Positions 7,786 through 15,445 are shown, counted from the stretch's first letter. The stretch: DNA of 64,000 nt from Rhizobium redzepovicii (GCF_019793435.1 NZ_JAILYH010000003.1:186001-250000), one strand, 5' to 3'. Notes: generated by a model not told the origin, from the sequence alone. Numbers and translations: made by a program.

Positions 7786-8226
7786 CTACGGCGTAACCGT
7801 CAGCCTGGCTTGCATCCCGGCTTCGTAGTGGCCCTTCATGTTGCAGAAGAGCAGATAGGTGCCCGGCGTCAGCTTGGCGTTCAGCTTGCCGCTGGCGCCT
7901 GGTTTCAAATCGGAAACCTCGCCCAGGCTTTTCAGCTTCGATTCATCGATGCGATTCTTGGTGGCGTTGACCGGGATGGGCAGGTCCGGAGATTTCAGGC
8001 GAACGACGACCATTTCATGCTGCTCGGTCATCGCATCGTTGTGGACTGCGAAGGTCGCGGGGCCGGCTTTCACCGTCGGCGGGTCGAGCTTCAGCGACAT
8101 CGCACCGCCGCCTTCTCCATCTTCCGTAACATTGATCACGGTGGCGGCCGCAAAGCTTGCTCCGGCCGAGCAGGCGAGAATGGCAGCTCCGGCGAAAAGG
8201 GACAGCAGTCTGGCACGTGGCTTCAT
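7786..8226 (-). CDS. Periplasmic cupredoxin-like blue copper protein
   Basis: A 146-residue secreted protein. Residues 1-26 form a signal peptide (Arg-rich start, hydrophobic core, Ala-Ser-Phe-Ala end). The C-terminal ligand cluster is C-x4-H-x4-M: Cys128, His133 and Met138 in Phe-Cys-Asn-Met-Lys-Gly-His-Tyr-Glu-Ala-Gly-Met. His70 (Glu-Gln-His-Glu-Met) is the likely fourth ligand, completing a type 1 copper site of plastocyanin/azurin style. The preceding beta-strand segments are typical. It probably carries electrons or copper in the periplasm; the partner is unknown. It converges with the His-tailed permease gene, so it does not share that transcript. Confidence 0.85.
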   Translation of the reverse strand: MKPRARLLSLFAGAAILACSAGASFAAATVINVTEDGEGGGAMSLKLDPPTVKAGPATFAVHNDAMTEQHEMVVVRLKSPDLPIPVNATKNRIDESKLKSLGEVSDLKPGASGKLNAKLTPGTYLLFCNMKGHYEAGMQARLTVTP

Positions 8227-8294
8227 CGTTGGTCTCCGTCGGGGTTTAAGAGTGGTGGGCGCTGAGCCGGTTGCTCAGCCAAGGATCATCCGGG

Positions 8295-8380
8295 GCGGCA
8301 TGCAGTGGGTCGCTGTCGTCATCGAAGGCTCGCTGGTTGTCGTTTCGATCGCGGGAAGGGAGGCGTCCACTGCATGCCGC
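8295..8380. repeat. 14-base perfect inverted repeat upstream of the cupredoxin gene
   Basis: GCGGCATGCAGTGG (8295-8308) and CCACTGCATGCCGC (8367-8380) are exact reverse complements separated by 58 bases. The arms could form the ends of a small non-coding element or a long hairpin in the region between the cupredoxin start and the broken glycosyltransferase copy. Confidence 0.6.
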
Positions 8381-8460
8381 ACGACGCTGGTAGCGCGGCA
8401 TTCTTACGCGCACTTTGCCGGGATCATACCAATCCGTAAGAATGCAGCCCCGGCCGTTCG

Positions 8461-8741
8461 ACCCTCGCACTTTACGAAAATGTATAGTCCGGGCGAGGTT
8501 CCCGTGAGGTTTGGAGCGCAGCTTGGCGCCATCATTGCCAAGTCGAGGTCAGCTCTCTCATGTACATGCGCACCGCACCTGCCGCCCCTTCATCCGATCA
8601 GCCTGCGGATGAATACCTACCTGATCAATCTCGAGCGCCATTGCGCCGGTTTCGAATGGAGCGCCTGCTGGCAGGTTTCGGCCTTGCCTTCGAGCGCGTG
8701 GCGGCGGTCGATGGGGCAGGGCTGAGCCTGCCGCATCCAAG
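8461..8741 (+). repeat. Diverged duplicate of the glycosyltransferase-25 5' region (copy 1)
   Basis: This segment aligns base by base with 10321-10611, including about 100 bases upstream of the start codon (both carry ACGAAAATGTATA, then a GGCGA and a CCCGTGAG motif). The two copies lie 1.86 kb apart in the same orientation. The match stops at about 8741, where unrelated repeat DNA begins. Confidence 0.75.
8560..8741 (+). pseudogene. Glycosyltransferase family 25, truncated and frameshifted copy
   Basis: Reading frames here reproduce the first 60 or so residues of the intact protein at 10417, but across different frames. Leu-Arg-Met-Asn-Thr-Tyr-Leu-Ile-Asn-Leu-Glu lies in one frame. Arg-Ala-Pro-Leu-Arg-Arg-Phe-Arg-Met-Glu-Arg-Leu-Leu lies in another and continues to Leu-Ser-Leu-Pro-His-Pro. 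At least one indel has therefore occurred near 8637. The coding similarity ends abruptly at 8741, where a palindromic intergenic repeat follows. The catalytic Glu-Asp-Asp region is missing, so the copy is dead. Confidence 0.75.
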
Positions 8742-8781
8742 CGGAGGCTCAAATGTCGCCTCTGCCGGTGTGCCGTGGTAG

Positions 8782-8956
8782 CCCCCTCTGCCCTGCCGGG
8801 CATCATCTCCCCCACAGGTGGGGAGAACACAAGTGGCTAAACCTTCGCATCCAGCTACCGTTTCGTCGGGCTGCGACGCCAATTGTTTGGGGAAGCCAGC
8901 GCTCCCAGCCAATCTCCCCACCTGTGGGGGAGATGCCCGGCAGGGCAGAGGGGGGC
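8782..8956. repeat. Rhizobial palindromic intergenic repeat
   Basis: Two arms of about 45 bases are near-perfect reverse complements: 8782-8826 (starts CCCCCTCTGCCCTGCCGGGC) and 8912-8955 (ends GCCCGGCAGGGCAGAGGGG). They flank about 85 bases of spacer. Each arm also contains an internal CCCCCACAGGTGGGG-type hairpin. Such elements are scattered between genes in Rhizobium and relatives. This one abuts the point where the glycosyltransferase copy is truncated. Confidence 0.8.
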
Positions 8957-8979
8957 GGCCGGGACACGACCCTCTCAGC

Positions 8980-9046
8980 GGCGGGCATGGATCCCAGGCT
9001 TGAGTCCTGGAATGACTGAGGTTGGAGGCGTGGTTTCGCCAAACTT
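8980..9046. repeat. Intergenic repeat family B, half copy
   Basis: The segment GGCATGGATCCCAGGC, then CCTGGAATGACTGAGG, then a TTTCGCCAAAC end matches the right half of the fuller elements at 24700-24840, 30388-30522 and 31520-31661. It lies just beyond the stop of the minus-strand deaminase gene. Confidence 0.65.
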
Positions 9047-9056
9047 CCGGCTGAGG

Positions 9057-9530
9057 TTAAGCCTTGCCCAGGTGCTTCGGCCAGAATTGCTGATGCACTT
9101 CGGCGGCTTCGTCTTCGAGGTTCGTCGGGCCAACCACAGTGACGGTGCGAGCGCCGGTTTGCAGCACCGCACGGCTCGGCACGTTCAACCCGATGCCGGC
9201 GATCTCGCCAAGCCGGGCTTCGGAGCAGGCAAACACCATGCGTCCGATGCCCGACCAGTAGATCGCCCCGGAGCACATCGCGCACGGCTCCGTGCTGGTG
9301 TAGAGAGTGCAGTCGGCGAGAAAGCCGGTGTCGTAGTGCTTCGCCGCAGATTTAATCAGGTTCATCTCGGCGTGATTGGTCATGTCGTGGCCGGTGAGGA
9401 CGCTGTTTTCGGCGCGCAGGATGACCTCGCCGTCCTTCACCAGCACCGAGCCGAATGGTTCGTCGCCTCGGTCCATCGCGGATTTCGAGAGCGCAATCGC
9501 CTCGCGCAAAAACCGCTCATGGTTTTCCAT
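9057..9530 (-). CDS. Nucleoside/guanine deaminase-like zinc enzyme (CMP/dCMP deaminase superfamily)
   Basis: A 157-residue protein with the zinc signature complete: His53-Ala-Glu55 and Pro-Cys83-Ala-Met-Cys86. The sequence Asn-Ser-Val-Leu then Asp-Met-Thr-Asn-His-Ala-Glu-Met is close to guanine deaminase GuaD and related nucleoside deaminases rather than TadA. Predicted role is hydrolytic deamination of a purine or similar base in the cytosol. Two in-frame ATGs exist; the one at 9530 is preferred because GGGGGAGA lies 7 bases before it, whereas the one at 9545 precedes that site. It stands alone on its strand, flanked by repeat DNA on its 3' side and a DUF805 gene on the other. Confidence 0.85.
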   Translation of the reverse strand: MENHERFLREAIALSKSAMDRGDEPFGSVLVKDGEVILRAENSVLTGHDMTNHAEMNLIKSAAKHYDTGFLADCTLYTSTEPCAMCSGAIYWSGIGRMVFACSEARLGEIAGIGLNVPSRAVLQTGARTVTVVGPTNLEDEAAEVHQQFWPKHLGKA

Positions 9531-9652
9531 CAGAGTCTCCCCCATAGCTAGAGAAGAGCGATTTTGTCTTGAATCGGAGGGATTTCCAAGGGCTGCAAAT
9601 CCGATTCAGGATCGGCGATCGAATCGCGGCAACCAACCGTGTTCTGGCCGCC

Positions 9653-9684
9653 GAGCAAGTCTGCCGGCTGGGGACCGCCGGATG
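9653..9684 (+). repeat. Short direct repeat flanking the DUF805 gene (copy 1)
   Basis: GAGCAAGTCTGCCGGCTGGG and the bases after it (to 9684) recur with two small insertions at 10268-10303. The pair brackets the DUF805 gene, which suggests the gene was inserted or duplicated together with its flank. Confidence 0.6.
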
Positions 9685-9812
9685 CGGAAGAGCCGTTCCT
9701 CGCCAAAACAAAGCCTGTGCAAGTCTTTCAATTGCCGTTTGACGCTGCTTCAATGCAACCGTCTAACTATGAGCGCGAGAGTGTTTTTCTCGATCAGTTG
9801 CAAGGGGGTACT

Positions 9813-10241
9813 GTGCTCAAAACATTCTCGTTACGGGGTAGGCTTGGTCGTCTTCGCTATTTCCTGTTTACCCTCGCAGTCATCATTATCGCCGCGGCCG
9901 CGGTATTCGTACTCACGCGCCTACTGACGCTGGCCGGCACTCGAGAAGCGTTTTCAATTGTTCAGGGCTTAATCGCTCTAACCTATGTGCTGGCTATCAT
10001 CGCCAGCTTTTGCCTGATGGCGAGGCGACTGCATGACTTCGATCAGAGCGGCTGGTGGACCCTTTCAGTCCTTGTGCTTCACTTGGTCTACAGCCATTAC
10101 GAGGCAGCCGGCTCCCTGACCGCGACAATTCTCATGGGTATCGTTCTGCTGGCCGTCCATCTTGCAATCATCCTCACTCCTGGCTCGAAAAATCCCAACA
10201 GGTTCGGCGAACTGCCCGGCTCCGTCGCAGCGCCCGTTTAG
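9813..10241 (+). CDS. DUF805 family inner-membrane protein
   Basis: A 142-residue protein starting Val-Leu-Lys-Thr-Phe-Ser-Leu-Arg-Gly-Arg-Leu-Gly-Arg-Leu-Arg-Tyr-Phe. This is the standard DUF805 opening (F..KGR.GR..YW). Four hydrophobic helices follow; the conserved Ala-Arg-Arg-Leu-His-Asp-Phe-Asp-Gln-Ser-Gly-Trp-Trp motif lies between helices 2 and 3, and Pro-Gly-Ser-Lys-Asn-Pro-Asn-Arg-Phe-Gly lies near the end. The frame opens at 9639, but GTG 9813 has AAGGGGG five bases upstream and gives the family's normal length. The biochemical role of DUF805 proteins is unknown. It lies between two copies of a short repeat and upstream of the intact glycosyltransferase gene. Confidence 0.8.
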   Translation: MLKTFSLRGRLGRLRYFLFTLAVIIIAAAAVFVLTRLLTLAGTREAFSIVQGLIALTYVLAIIASFCLMARRLHDFDQSGWWTLSVLVLHLVYSHYEAAGSLTATILMGIVLLAVHLAIILTPGSKNPNRFGELPGSVAAPV

Positions 10242-10267
10242 TTTGCTCGGCGGATAATAGCCGCCGC

Positions 10268-10303
10268 GAGCAAGGTCTGCCGGCTGGGGACCGCCGCCGG
10301 ATG
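10268..10303 (+). repeat. Short direct repeat flanking the DUF805 gene (copy 2)
   Basis: Second copy of the segment at 9653-9684, with an extra G after GAGCAAG and an extra GCC in the CCGCCGG stretch. It lies between the DUF805 stop and the upstream region of the glycosyltransferase. Confidence 0.6.
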
Positions 10304-10320
10304 TCTCGTCCGGGGTGCAG

Positions 10321-10611
10321 ACCCGCACCTTACGAAAATGTATAACCCCGGCGAAGTGCCCGTGAGTTTTCCGGCGCAGGCTTGGCGCAGTCGTTGCCAA
10401 GTCGAAGGCCAATTTCATGAATATGCGCGCCACACCTGCCGCCCTGATGCCGGCGATCCATCCGGTCAGCCTGCGGGTCGACACCTATCTGATCAATCTC
10501 GACCGGGCGCCGTTGCGGCGATTTCGGATGGAGCGCCTGCTGGTGGGCATCGGCCTGGCCTTCGAGCGGGTGGCGGCAATCGATGGCGCAACGCTCAGCC
10601 TGCCGCATCCG
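10321..10611 (+). repeat. Glycosyltransferase-25 5' region (copy 2, intact)
   Basis: Partner of 8461-8741. This copy keeps a continuous reading frame and includes the presumed promoter and leader of the intact glycosyltransferase gene. Confidence 0.75.
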
Positions 10612-11220
10612 GATTTTGACGAAGCCGCCTATCTGAGCCGGCATGGCCGTCGGCCGAACCCTTTCGAGATCGGCTGTTTTCTAAGCCATGTCGAATGCGC
10701 CAAGCGCTTCCTCGGAAGCCATGCCGAGTTCGCGCTCATTCTGGAAGACGATCTCGATTTCGATGACGATCTGGCCGAACTGCTCGAGGCCGCGCTTGAG
10801 CATCAGGCGCGCTGGGACATCCTGCGCCTGTCGACCGTCAATTCCGGGAAAAAGCACAAGGTGGAGCCGCTGACCGCGTCACGCTCGCTCGCCATCGCGC
10901 TCACCCGCGAGAAGGGGTCCGGCGCCTATCTGATCAACCGCAAGGCGGCGGGCTGGATTGCCGATGTGCTTGTCCCCATGCGCCTGCCCTATGATCTCGC
11001 CTTCGATCTGGAGTTCGATGATGGGCTGAGCGCCTGCTTCGTCGATCCGCTGCCGGTCAGCCAAAGGGCCGATCCCTGCTCCCAGATCCAGGCAGGGCTT
11101 TCGGCATACCGGCTGGGCCGCCGCCGGCCGTGGAGCGTGCTGCCGTATCGCGCGGCGGCTGAGGTGCGCCGGTTCGTTCGCCGCTTCCGCCGTCTCGCGG
11201 CTTGGAGGGTGAGCGGCTAG
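10417..11220 (+). CDS. Glycosyltransferase family 25 (LPS-type galactosyl/glycosyltransferase)
   Basis: A 267-residue GT25 enzyme. It has the family opening Thr-Tyr-Leu-Ile-Asn-Leu-Asp-Arg-Ala near residue 24, then Glu-Arg-Val-Ala-Ala-Ile-Asp-Gly. The block Gly-Cys-Phe-Leu-Ser-His follows near residue 88, and the acidic motif Leu-Ile-Leu-Glu-Asp-Asp-Leu-Asp-Phe near residue 110. A Gly-Ala-Tyr-Leu-Ile-Asn-Arg-Lys-Ala block comes after. GT25 enzymes such as LpsA and LgtB add sugars to lipooligosaccharide, so a role in surface glycan synthesis is likely; the sugar is not readable. Two in-frame ATGs (10417 and 10423) follow a GAAGG site. A broken duplicate lies 1.9 kb upstream. No LPS gene cluster surrounds it. 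Confidence 0.85.
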   Translation: MNMRATPAALMPAIHPVSLRVDTYLINLDRAPLRRFRMERLLVGIGLAFERVAAIDGATLSLPHPDFDEAAYLSRHGRRPNPFEIGCFLSHVECAKRFLGSHAEFALILEDDLDFDDDLAELLEAALEHQARWDILRLSTVNSGKKHKVEPLTASRSLAIALTREKGSGAYLINRKAAGWIADVLVPMRLPYDLAFDLEFDDGLSACFVDPLPVSQRADPCSQIQAGLSAYRLGRRRPWSVLPYRAAAEVRRFVRRFRRLAAWRVSG

Positions 11221-11243
11221 GGCCGCTCCCCCGGGGTGAGCGG

Positions 11244-12611
11244 CTAGGGCTTCTCGGCCGAGATCAGCGGGAAACCGACCGAAACGATGAGGCCGGGATG
11301 ATTGTCCGCCATGGTGATGTCAGCCGAATGCAGGTCGGCGATTGCCTTGACGAGACTGAGCCCGAGGCCGCTTCCCGGCGTCGTGCGGCTCTTGTCGAGC
11401 CGGTAGAGACGCCGGAAGACCTTGTCCCTTTCGTCGGCGGGAATGCCGGGGCCGCTATCGCCGACCGAGACAATGGCGCGGCCGCCCTGGCAGCGGAGCG
11501 AGACCGTGATGCCGGTTCCATCAGGGCAGTGGTTGATCGCGTTCTCCACCAGGTTGGCGATCATCTGCGTCAGGAGATCGCGGTCGCCCCAGACGAGCGC
11601 GGGACAGCGCTCCGCGATCGTCAACGCCATCAGCGCGTCTTCGGCGACATCGGCATAGACCTCGGAAATGACGGCAAGCACGGTGTCGATATCGGTCGCC
11701 TGGAAACGCTCCTTGCGGGCGCCGGCCTCGATCTGGGAAATGCGCAGCAGCGCCTCGAAGGTGGCGTTGATCCGGTCGCTCTCGTGTCTCGCTTCGTCAA
11801 GCAGAGCCGAAACGTCCGCCTGCTGGTCGTTTCCAGCCACCGCCGCATCCAGCGTCAGGCGCAGCCTGTTGAGCGGCGTCTTCAGATCGTGGGCGATATC
11901 GGCGCTCACCTGCCGCATGCTCTCGACCAGTCTTTGCAGCCGCTCCAGCGCCGCGTTGATCTGGATCGCCACCGTATCGAGGTCGTCGCCGTTGCCGGTG
12001 ATCGGAATGCGGGCGTCGAGTGCGCCGTGGGAGACATCGTTCATGGTATGGGCGACCCCGTCCAGCCGCGCCTGGGCCCGGAAGGCGAGAAAGACGCCGC
12101 CGCCGATCGCTGTCGCCACGACGATCGCAGCGGCCCATTCGAAGCTGACCAGCACGATCCGCAGCATCTCGTCGACATCGTTGAAGTTTTCCGCCACCAC
12201 CAGGCTGTAGGGACCGATGGTCGAGACCTGCATCCGGTAGCGCTCATGCCCCTTCAACCCGACATCCCTAGAGGTGACGGTGTAGACGCCGTTGGGGATG
12301 CGGGGTGCTGCAAAATTGCCGGCGAGTTTCTTGCCGGCATGGTCGGTCAGCGAGTAGAGCCCGTCGGAGGTCGACTGGAAGCTCGCATAATTGTTCAGCG
12401 TATTGATCAGATCCTCGGTATCGTTGGGCTCGTAGGTCGAGACAACCAGCGAATTCATTTCGCCCAGCGACTGTTCGAGATCACGCGCAAGGCCCAGGCG
12501 CAGCATGTGATAGATGATCGCGCCGCTCAGGATGAAGGCGACGACGAAGAGCACGCCGAAGGTGACGGCAAGCCGGAACGGCGTGCTCCTGCGTAGGCTA
12601 GCGAGGCGCAT
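11244..12611 (-). CDS. Membrane sensor histidine kinase
   Basis: A 455-residue kinase of the EnvZ/QseC type. TM1 is at about 13-36, a periplasmic sensor of about 115 residues follows, and TM2 is at about 154-177. Then come HAMP (about 178-230) and HisKA with His241 in Ala-Asp-Ile-Ala-His-Asp-Leu-Lys-Thr-Pro-Leu. The HATPase_c domain has the N-box Leu-Val-Glu-Asn-Ala-Ile-Asn-His, Gly-Asp-Ser-Gly-Pro-Gly-Ile and Gly-Ser-Gly-Leu-Gly-Leu-Ser. It autophosphorylates His241 and passes the phosphate to the response regulator encoded just upstream. Its start overlaps the regulator's stop by 14 bases, so the pair is translationally coupled. The signal is unknown. A long plus-strand frame here is antisense shadow. 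Confidence 0.92.
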   Translation of the reverse strand: MRLASLRRSTPFRLAVTFGVLFVVAFILSGAIIYHMLRLGLARDLEQSLGEMNSLVVSTYEPNDTEDLINTLNNYASFQSTSDGLYSLTDHAGKKLAGNFAAPRIPNGVYTVTSRDVGLKGHERYRMQVSTIGPYSLVVAENFNDVDEMLRIVLVSFEWAAAIVVATAIGGGVFLAFRAQARLDGVAHTMNDVSHGALDARIPITGNGDDLDTVAIQINAALERLQRLVESMRQVSADIAHDLKTPLNRLRLTLDAAVAGNDQQADVSALLDEARHESDRINATFEALLRISQIEAGARKERFQATDIDTVLAVISEVYADVAEDALMALTIAERCPALVWGDRDLLTQMIANLVENAINHCPDGTGITVSLRCQGGRAIVSVGDSGPGIPADERDKVFRRLYRLDKSRTTPGSGLGLSLVKAIADLHSADITMADNHPGLIVSVGFPLISAEKP

Positions 12612-13275
12612 GCAGGCTGTATCCGGTGTTGCGGACCGTATGCAGGAGCTGGACCTGGAATGGCTTGTCGACCTTCGCTCTCAGTCGGCTGATATGGGTC
12701 TCGACGACGCTGGTCTTCGGATCGAAGTGGAAGTCCCAGACCCGCTCCAACAGCATCGTCTTGGTGATGACCCGGCCTTCGCCGCGCATCAGCACTTCGA
12801 GCAGGGTGAATTCGCGCGGCTGCAATTCGATCGCCTGACCGGCGCGGCGGGCTTCGCGGCGGATCAGGTCGAGCTCGAGATCGGCAACCTTCAGCACCGT
12901 CTTCTGCTCCTGCACCGGCGGCCGGCGGCCGAGCGCGTTGACCCGGGCCAGAAGCTCGGAGAAGGCAAAAGGCTTGGTGAGATAATCGTCGCCGCCCGCC
13001 TCCAACCCCTCGACCCGGTCATCGACGCCGCCGATCGAGGTCAGGAACAGCGCCGATGTGCCGACCTTGGCGGCCCGCAGCGAGCGGATAATCGCCAGCC
13101 CATCCAGCCCCGGCAGCATGCGATCGACGACAATGACGTCATAGGCTTCGCGCTGCGCCTGAAACAGCCCATCGCGGCCGTCACCGAAGACGTCGCAGAC
13201 ATGGCCTGCCTCGGAAAGGCCCTTGGCGATATAATCGGACGTCTTCCGATCGTCCTCGATAAGCAGGATCCGCAT
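12598..13275 (-). CDS. OmpR/PhoB-family response regulator
   Basis: A 225-residue two-component regulator. The receiver domain has the acidic pair Glu7-Asp8-Asp9, phospho-acceptor Asp51 (Val-Ile-Val-Val-Asp-Arg-Met-Leu-Pro) and Lys101 (Tyr-Leu-Thr-Lys-Pro-Phe-Ala). The winged-helix effector domain contains Leu-Gln-Pro-Arg-Glu-Phe-Thr-Leu-Leu-Glu and Thr-His-Ile-Ser-Arg-Leu-Arg-Ala-Lys. I use the ATG at 13275 (Met-Arg-Ile-Leu-Leu-Ile-Glu-Asp-Asp), the family-typical N-terminus. ATG 13287 and GTG 13293 are in frame and no start has a strong ribosome binding site. It is the first gene of the operon with the kinase. DNA targets are unknown. Confidence 0.92.
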   Translation of the reverse strand: MRILLIEDDRKTSDYIAKGLSEAGHVCDVFGDGRDGLFQAQREAYDVIVVDRMLPGLDGLAIIRSLRAAKVGTSALFLTSIGGVDDRVEGLEAGGDDYLTKPFAFSELLARVNALGRRPPVQEQKTVLKVADLELDLIRREARRAGQAIELQPREFTLLEVLMRGEGRVITKTMLLERVWDFHFDPKTSVVETHISRLRAKVDKPFQVQLLHTVRNTGYSLHAPR

Positions 13276-13397
13276 CAGCCCGATCATTCCCACAGGTGTG
13301 GAGGCAATCTAGCGGAGCCTACGGCTGAGCGACAACTTACGGATTTGTAAGGTGGGCAGGGCTTGAGCAGCCGAACCCCTCTGCATTTGCAGCGCTC

Positions 13398-13676
13398 TCA
13401 GCCTCGCGGGCGTGGTTTCGCCTCATATGTCGTCCGAACGATCGAAGTGGGGTCAAGGCCGCGTGCGACCGGCGTCCAGCCGGCGGGCTGGCTCCGTCTG
13501 ACGAGGCCGACATCGTCCAGATGCTCATCATCCAGCCGATCGAGATCCGGCATCGCATCATGGCGGGATGCCCTGTTTTCACGCCAGTTGGAAAGGCTGT
13601 GAAGCGCAAGCGCAAGCGGATGCGCGATCGCGGCGAAGATGGCGGACTGGGTGTTCGATCTGGCGAAGCTGGTCAT
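13398..13676 (-). CDS. DUF1127-like small protein
   Basis: A 92-residue protein. The middle segment Asn-Trp-Arg-Glu-Asn-Arg then Asp-Leu-Asp-Arg-Leu-Asp-Asp-Glu-His-Leu-Asp-Asp-Val-Gly-Leu follows the DUF1127 pattern (W...R...L..LDDR.L.DIGL). DUF1127 proteins are small, Arg-rich, and in Agrobacterium and Rhodobacter they affect phosphate and RNA turnover; whether that applies here is inference. ATG 13676 is preferred over 13682, because GAGGGG sits at a better distance (9 versus 3 bases). The C-terminal 45 residues after the motif are longer than usual and low in complexity, so the native stop may have been lost. Confidence 0.6.
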   Translation of the reverse strand: MTSFARSNTQSAIFAAIAHPLALALHSLSNWRENRASRHDAMPDLDRLDDEHLDDVGLVRRSQPAGWTPVARGLDPTSIVRTTYEAKPRPRG

Positions 13677-13807
13677 TTGCATGTTCCCCTCGGTTGACGG
13701 TGCATGCTGGCATCACGGGCTGGACATGTACCGACGGGCGGCTGACGAAGAGCTGAATTTTCGCTGAAAACAACGTTTGCCAGTGCGACGGCGTGGGGCC
13801 GCGCCAA

Positions 13808-13876
13808 AGTATGTCGCGCAAAAAGTGTGCAGCGCTTTTCCCAGGCAAAGCGCGAAGCGCTTTTGCCGCGCTTTAA
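13808..13876. repeat. Intergenic repeat family A, partial copy
   Basis: ATGTCGCGCAAAAAGTGTGC followed by GCGCTTTT...GCGCTTTAA is a degenerate copy of the element at 18619-18726 (there inverted: GCACACTTTTGCGCGACATG). It overlaps the last codon of the TPR regulator gene. A third copy is at 49515-49580. Confidence 0.6.
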
Positions 13877-15369
13877 GCCTCTCCGGGAAGGACCGGGAAC
13901 CGGGCCGACTTCAGCAGATCGAGTATGTGGGCGCGCTGCTCCGGCCGCTTCACCCCGGCATGATCGAGATATTGGCTGGCGGACTTGTAGCCGATCAGCA
14001 TCGCCTGGTCGCGCCAGCCCGCGGCTTCTTCCGGCCGGCCGACGGCAACGGCGCAGCAGGCAGCCGTCACCAGGTCGTCCATCGAGCGGGTGTTCGGTTG
14101 CCGGCGCAGAACGAAGGACAAAGCTTCCTCATATCGGCCGGCATGGAAGGAGGCGCGGCGGAATGAACTGTCGTACCAGATCGGCCAGCTCGGATTGAGC
14201 CGCCGGGCCTTTTCAGCCGCAGCGATACCCTCCTCGATGCGCCCGAAGACCGGCGCCCAGCCGGAGAACATCGCCAGCACGTCGGCGTTCGAAGGACCGA
14301 GACCGAGCGCCCGATCCAACGCCGCCTCCGCCGCTTCCATCTGTCCCATGTTGCCGAGCATCTCGCCGAGCGCCACCAGCGCTTCCGCGTCGAACGGATC
14401 GAGTTCAACGGCGCGCCTGGCGGAATTGAGCGCCGCAGCGTCGTTCTCGGTCATGTCGACGCCGAAGGAGGCGAGTTCATCGTGCGACCAGGCAAGACCG
14501 AGCCAGGCGCGGGAAAACAAGGGGTCTATCTCGGTTGCCCGCTGGAAACAGTGCAGCGCCTTTTCGGCATCTTCCCGGTTGAAGCGATTGGTGTGATATC
14601 GCCCGCGCAGATAGAGTTCGAAGGCATCGCGATCGGCCGCCGCCCGTCGATGCAGGTGCTCGGCGGCGACGTTCAGCAGCACGCCGTGGCCGGCAAGCGC
14701 GTTGACGATGCCCTCGGCGATTTCCGACTGGATTTCGAGCGCATTGGCGATCGCCCCGTCCCAGCTGGCTGACCAGACGATCCGGCCGCTCGACATTTCG
14801 GTCAACACGGCGGTGACCTTCATCATGCCGTCGACCGACTGCACCATGCCGTTGAGGTCAAATCCGAGTGTTGCGCGCAGAGGCGAGGGGACTGCCTTCT
14901 CCGGCAACCAGGTGACCTCCAGGTCGTGGTAGCGGGCCAGCCTGGAGGCGACCTCGGTGGAGAAGGCCTCGGCAAACCAGGCCGCATCGCTGCCGGGGCC
15001 GATCAGACGGAACGGGGCCACCGCCAGGGGAAGCGTCCGCACGAAGGCCTTCTCCGGCATGGCGTTGGCGGCCGATTGCTTGTTCTCGAACAGATAGCCG
15101 CGCCGGAACAGCGTGCGGATCAATCCGTCGGCGCCGATCGCCTTGCGGATCTGGCTGATCGCCTGGGTCAGCGAATCCTCGGTAACGATGACACCTGGCC
15201 AGACCGCTTGCATAAGCTCGTCCTTGGAGACCACGCGGCCCTCGTTCTGGACGAGATAGGTGAGCATGGCCAGCGGCTTGGCGCCGATGTCGACATCCAT
15301 GCCGCGCCGCATGAGCCGCCCCCTTTCGGGGTCAAGCGTGACGTCAGCGAAGGTGAACAAATCCGTCAT
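13873..15369 (-). CDS. CadC-like winged-helix regulator with TPR repeats
   Basis: A 498-residue protein. Residues 1-100 form an OmpR-type winged helix without a receiver domain (Asp-Val-Asp-Ile-Gly-Ala-Lys-Pro-Leu-Ala-Met-Leu-Thr-Tyr-Leu and Gln-Ile-Arg-Lys-Ala-Ile-Gly). A TolB-like region follows (about 115-220, Leu-Pro-Leu-Ala-Val-Ala-Pro-Phe). The C-terminal half carries several TPR units, for example Ala-Leu-His-Cys-Phe-Gln-Arg-Ala-Thr-Glu-Ile-Asp-Pro and Ala-Arg-Arg-Ala-Val-Glu-Leu-Asp-Pro-Phe-Asp. This resembles rhizobial adenylate-cyclase-associated or HilA-like regulators. There is no obvious transmembrane helix, so it is likely cytoplasmic. ATG 15369 starts the family-typical N-terminus although the frame is open to 15501. 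The target genes are unknown. Confidence 0.85.
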   Translation of the reverse strand: MTDLFTFADVTLDPERGRLMRRGMDVDIGAKPLAMLTYLVQNEGRVVSKDELMQAVWPGVIVTEDSLTQAISQIRKAIGADGLIRTLFRRGYLFENKQSAANAMPEKAFVRTLPLAVAPFRLIGPGSDAAWFAEAFSTEVASRLARYHDLEVTWLPEKAVPSPLRATLGFDLNGMVQSVDGMMKVTAVLTEMSSGRIVWSASWDGAIANALEIQSEIAEGIVNALAGHGVLLNVAAEHLHRRAAADRDAFELYLRGRYHTNRFNREDAEKALHCFQRATEIDPLFSRAWLGLAWSHDELASFGVDMTENDAAALNSARRAVELDPFDAEALVALGEMLGNMGQMEAAEAALDRALGLGPSNADVLAMFSGWAPVFGRIEEGIAAAEKARRLNPSWPIWYDSSFRRASFHAGRYEEALSFVLRRQPNTRSMDDLVTAACCAVAVGRPEEAAGWRDQAMLIGYKSASQYLDHAGVKRPEQRAHILDLLKSARFPVLPGEA

Positions 15370-15445
15370 GTCAGAGACCGCTTTAACCGTAGGAATTATA
15401 CCAAGGCGAGCGCGAACCGAAGCCCCGCGCGACGGTGCAGATGAG

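Noticed and set aside
7628..7828. Plus-strand 66-codon frame between the permease and cupredoxin genes
   Set aside because: Overlaps the cupredoxin gene on the opposite strand, no ribosome binding site, biased composition.
11202..12596. Plus-strand 464-codon frame over the sensor kinase
   Set aside because: Shadow; the minus strand has a complete HisKA/HATPase kinase coupled to a response regulator.
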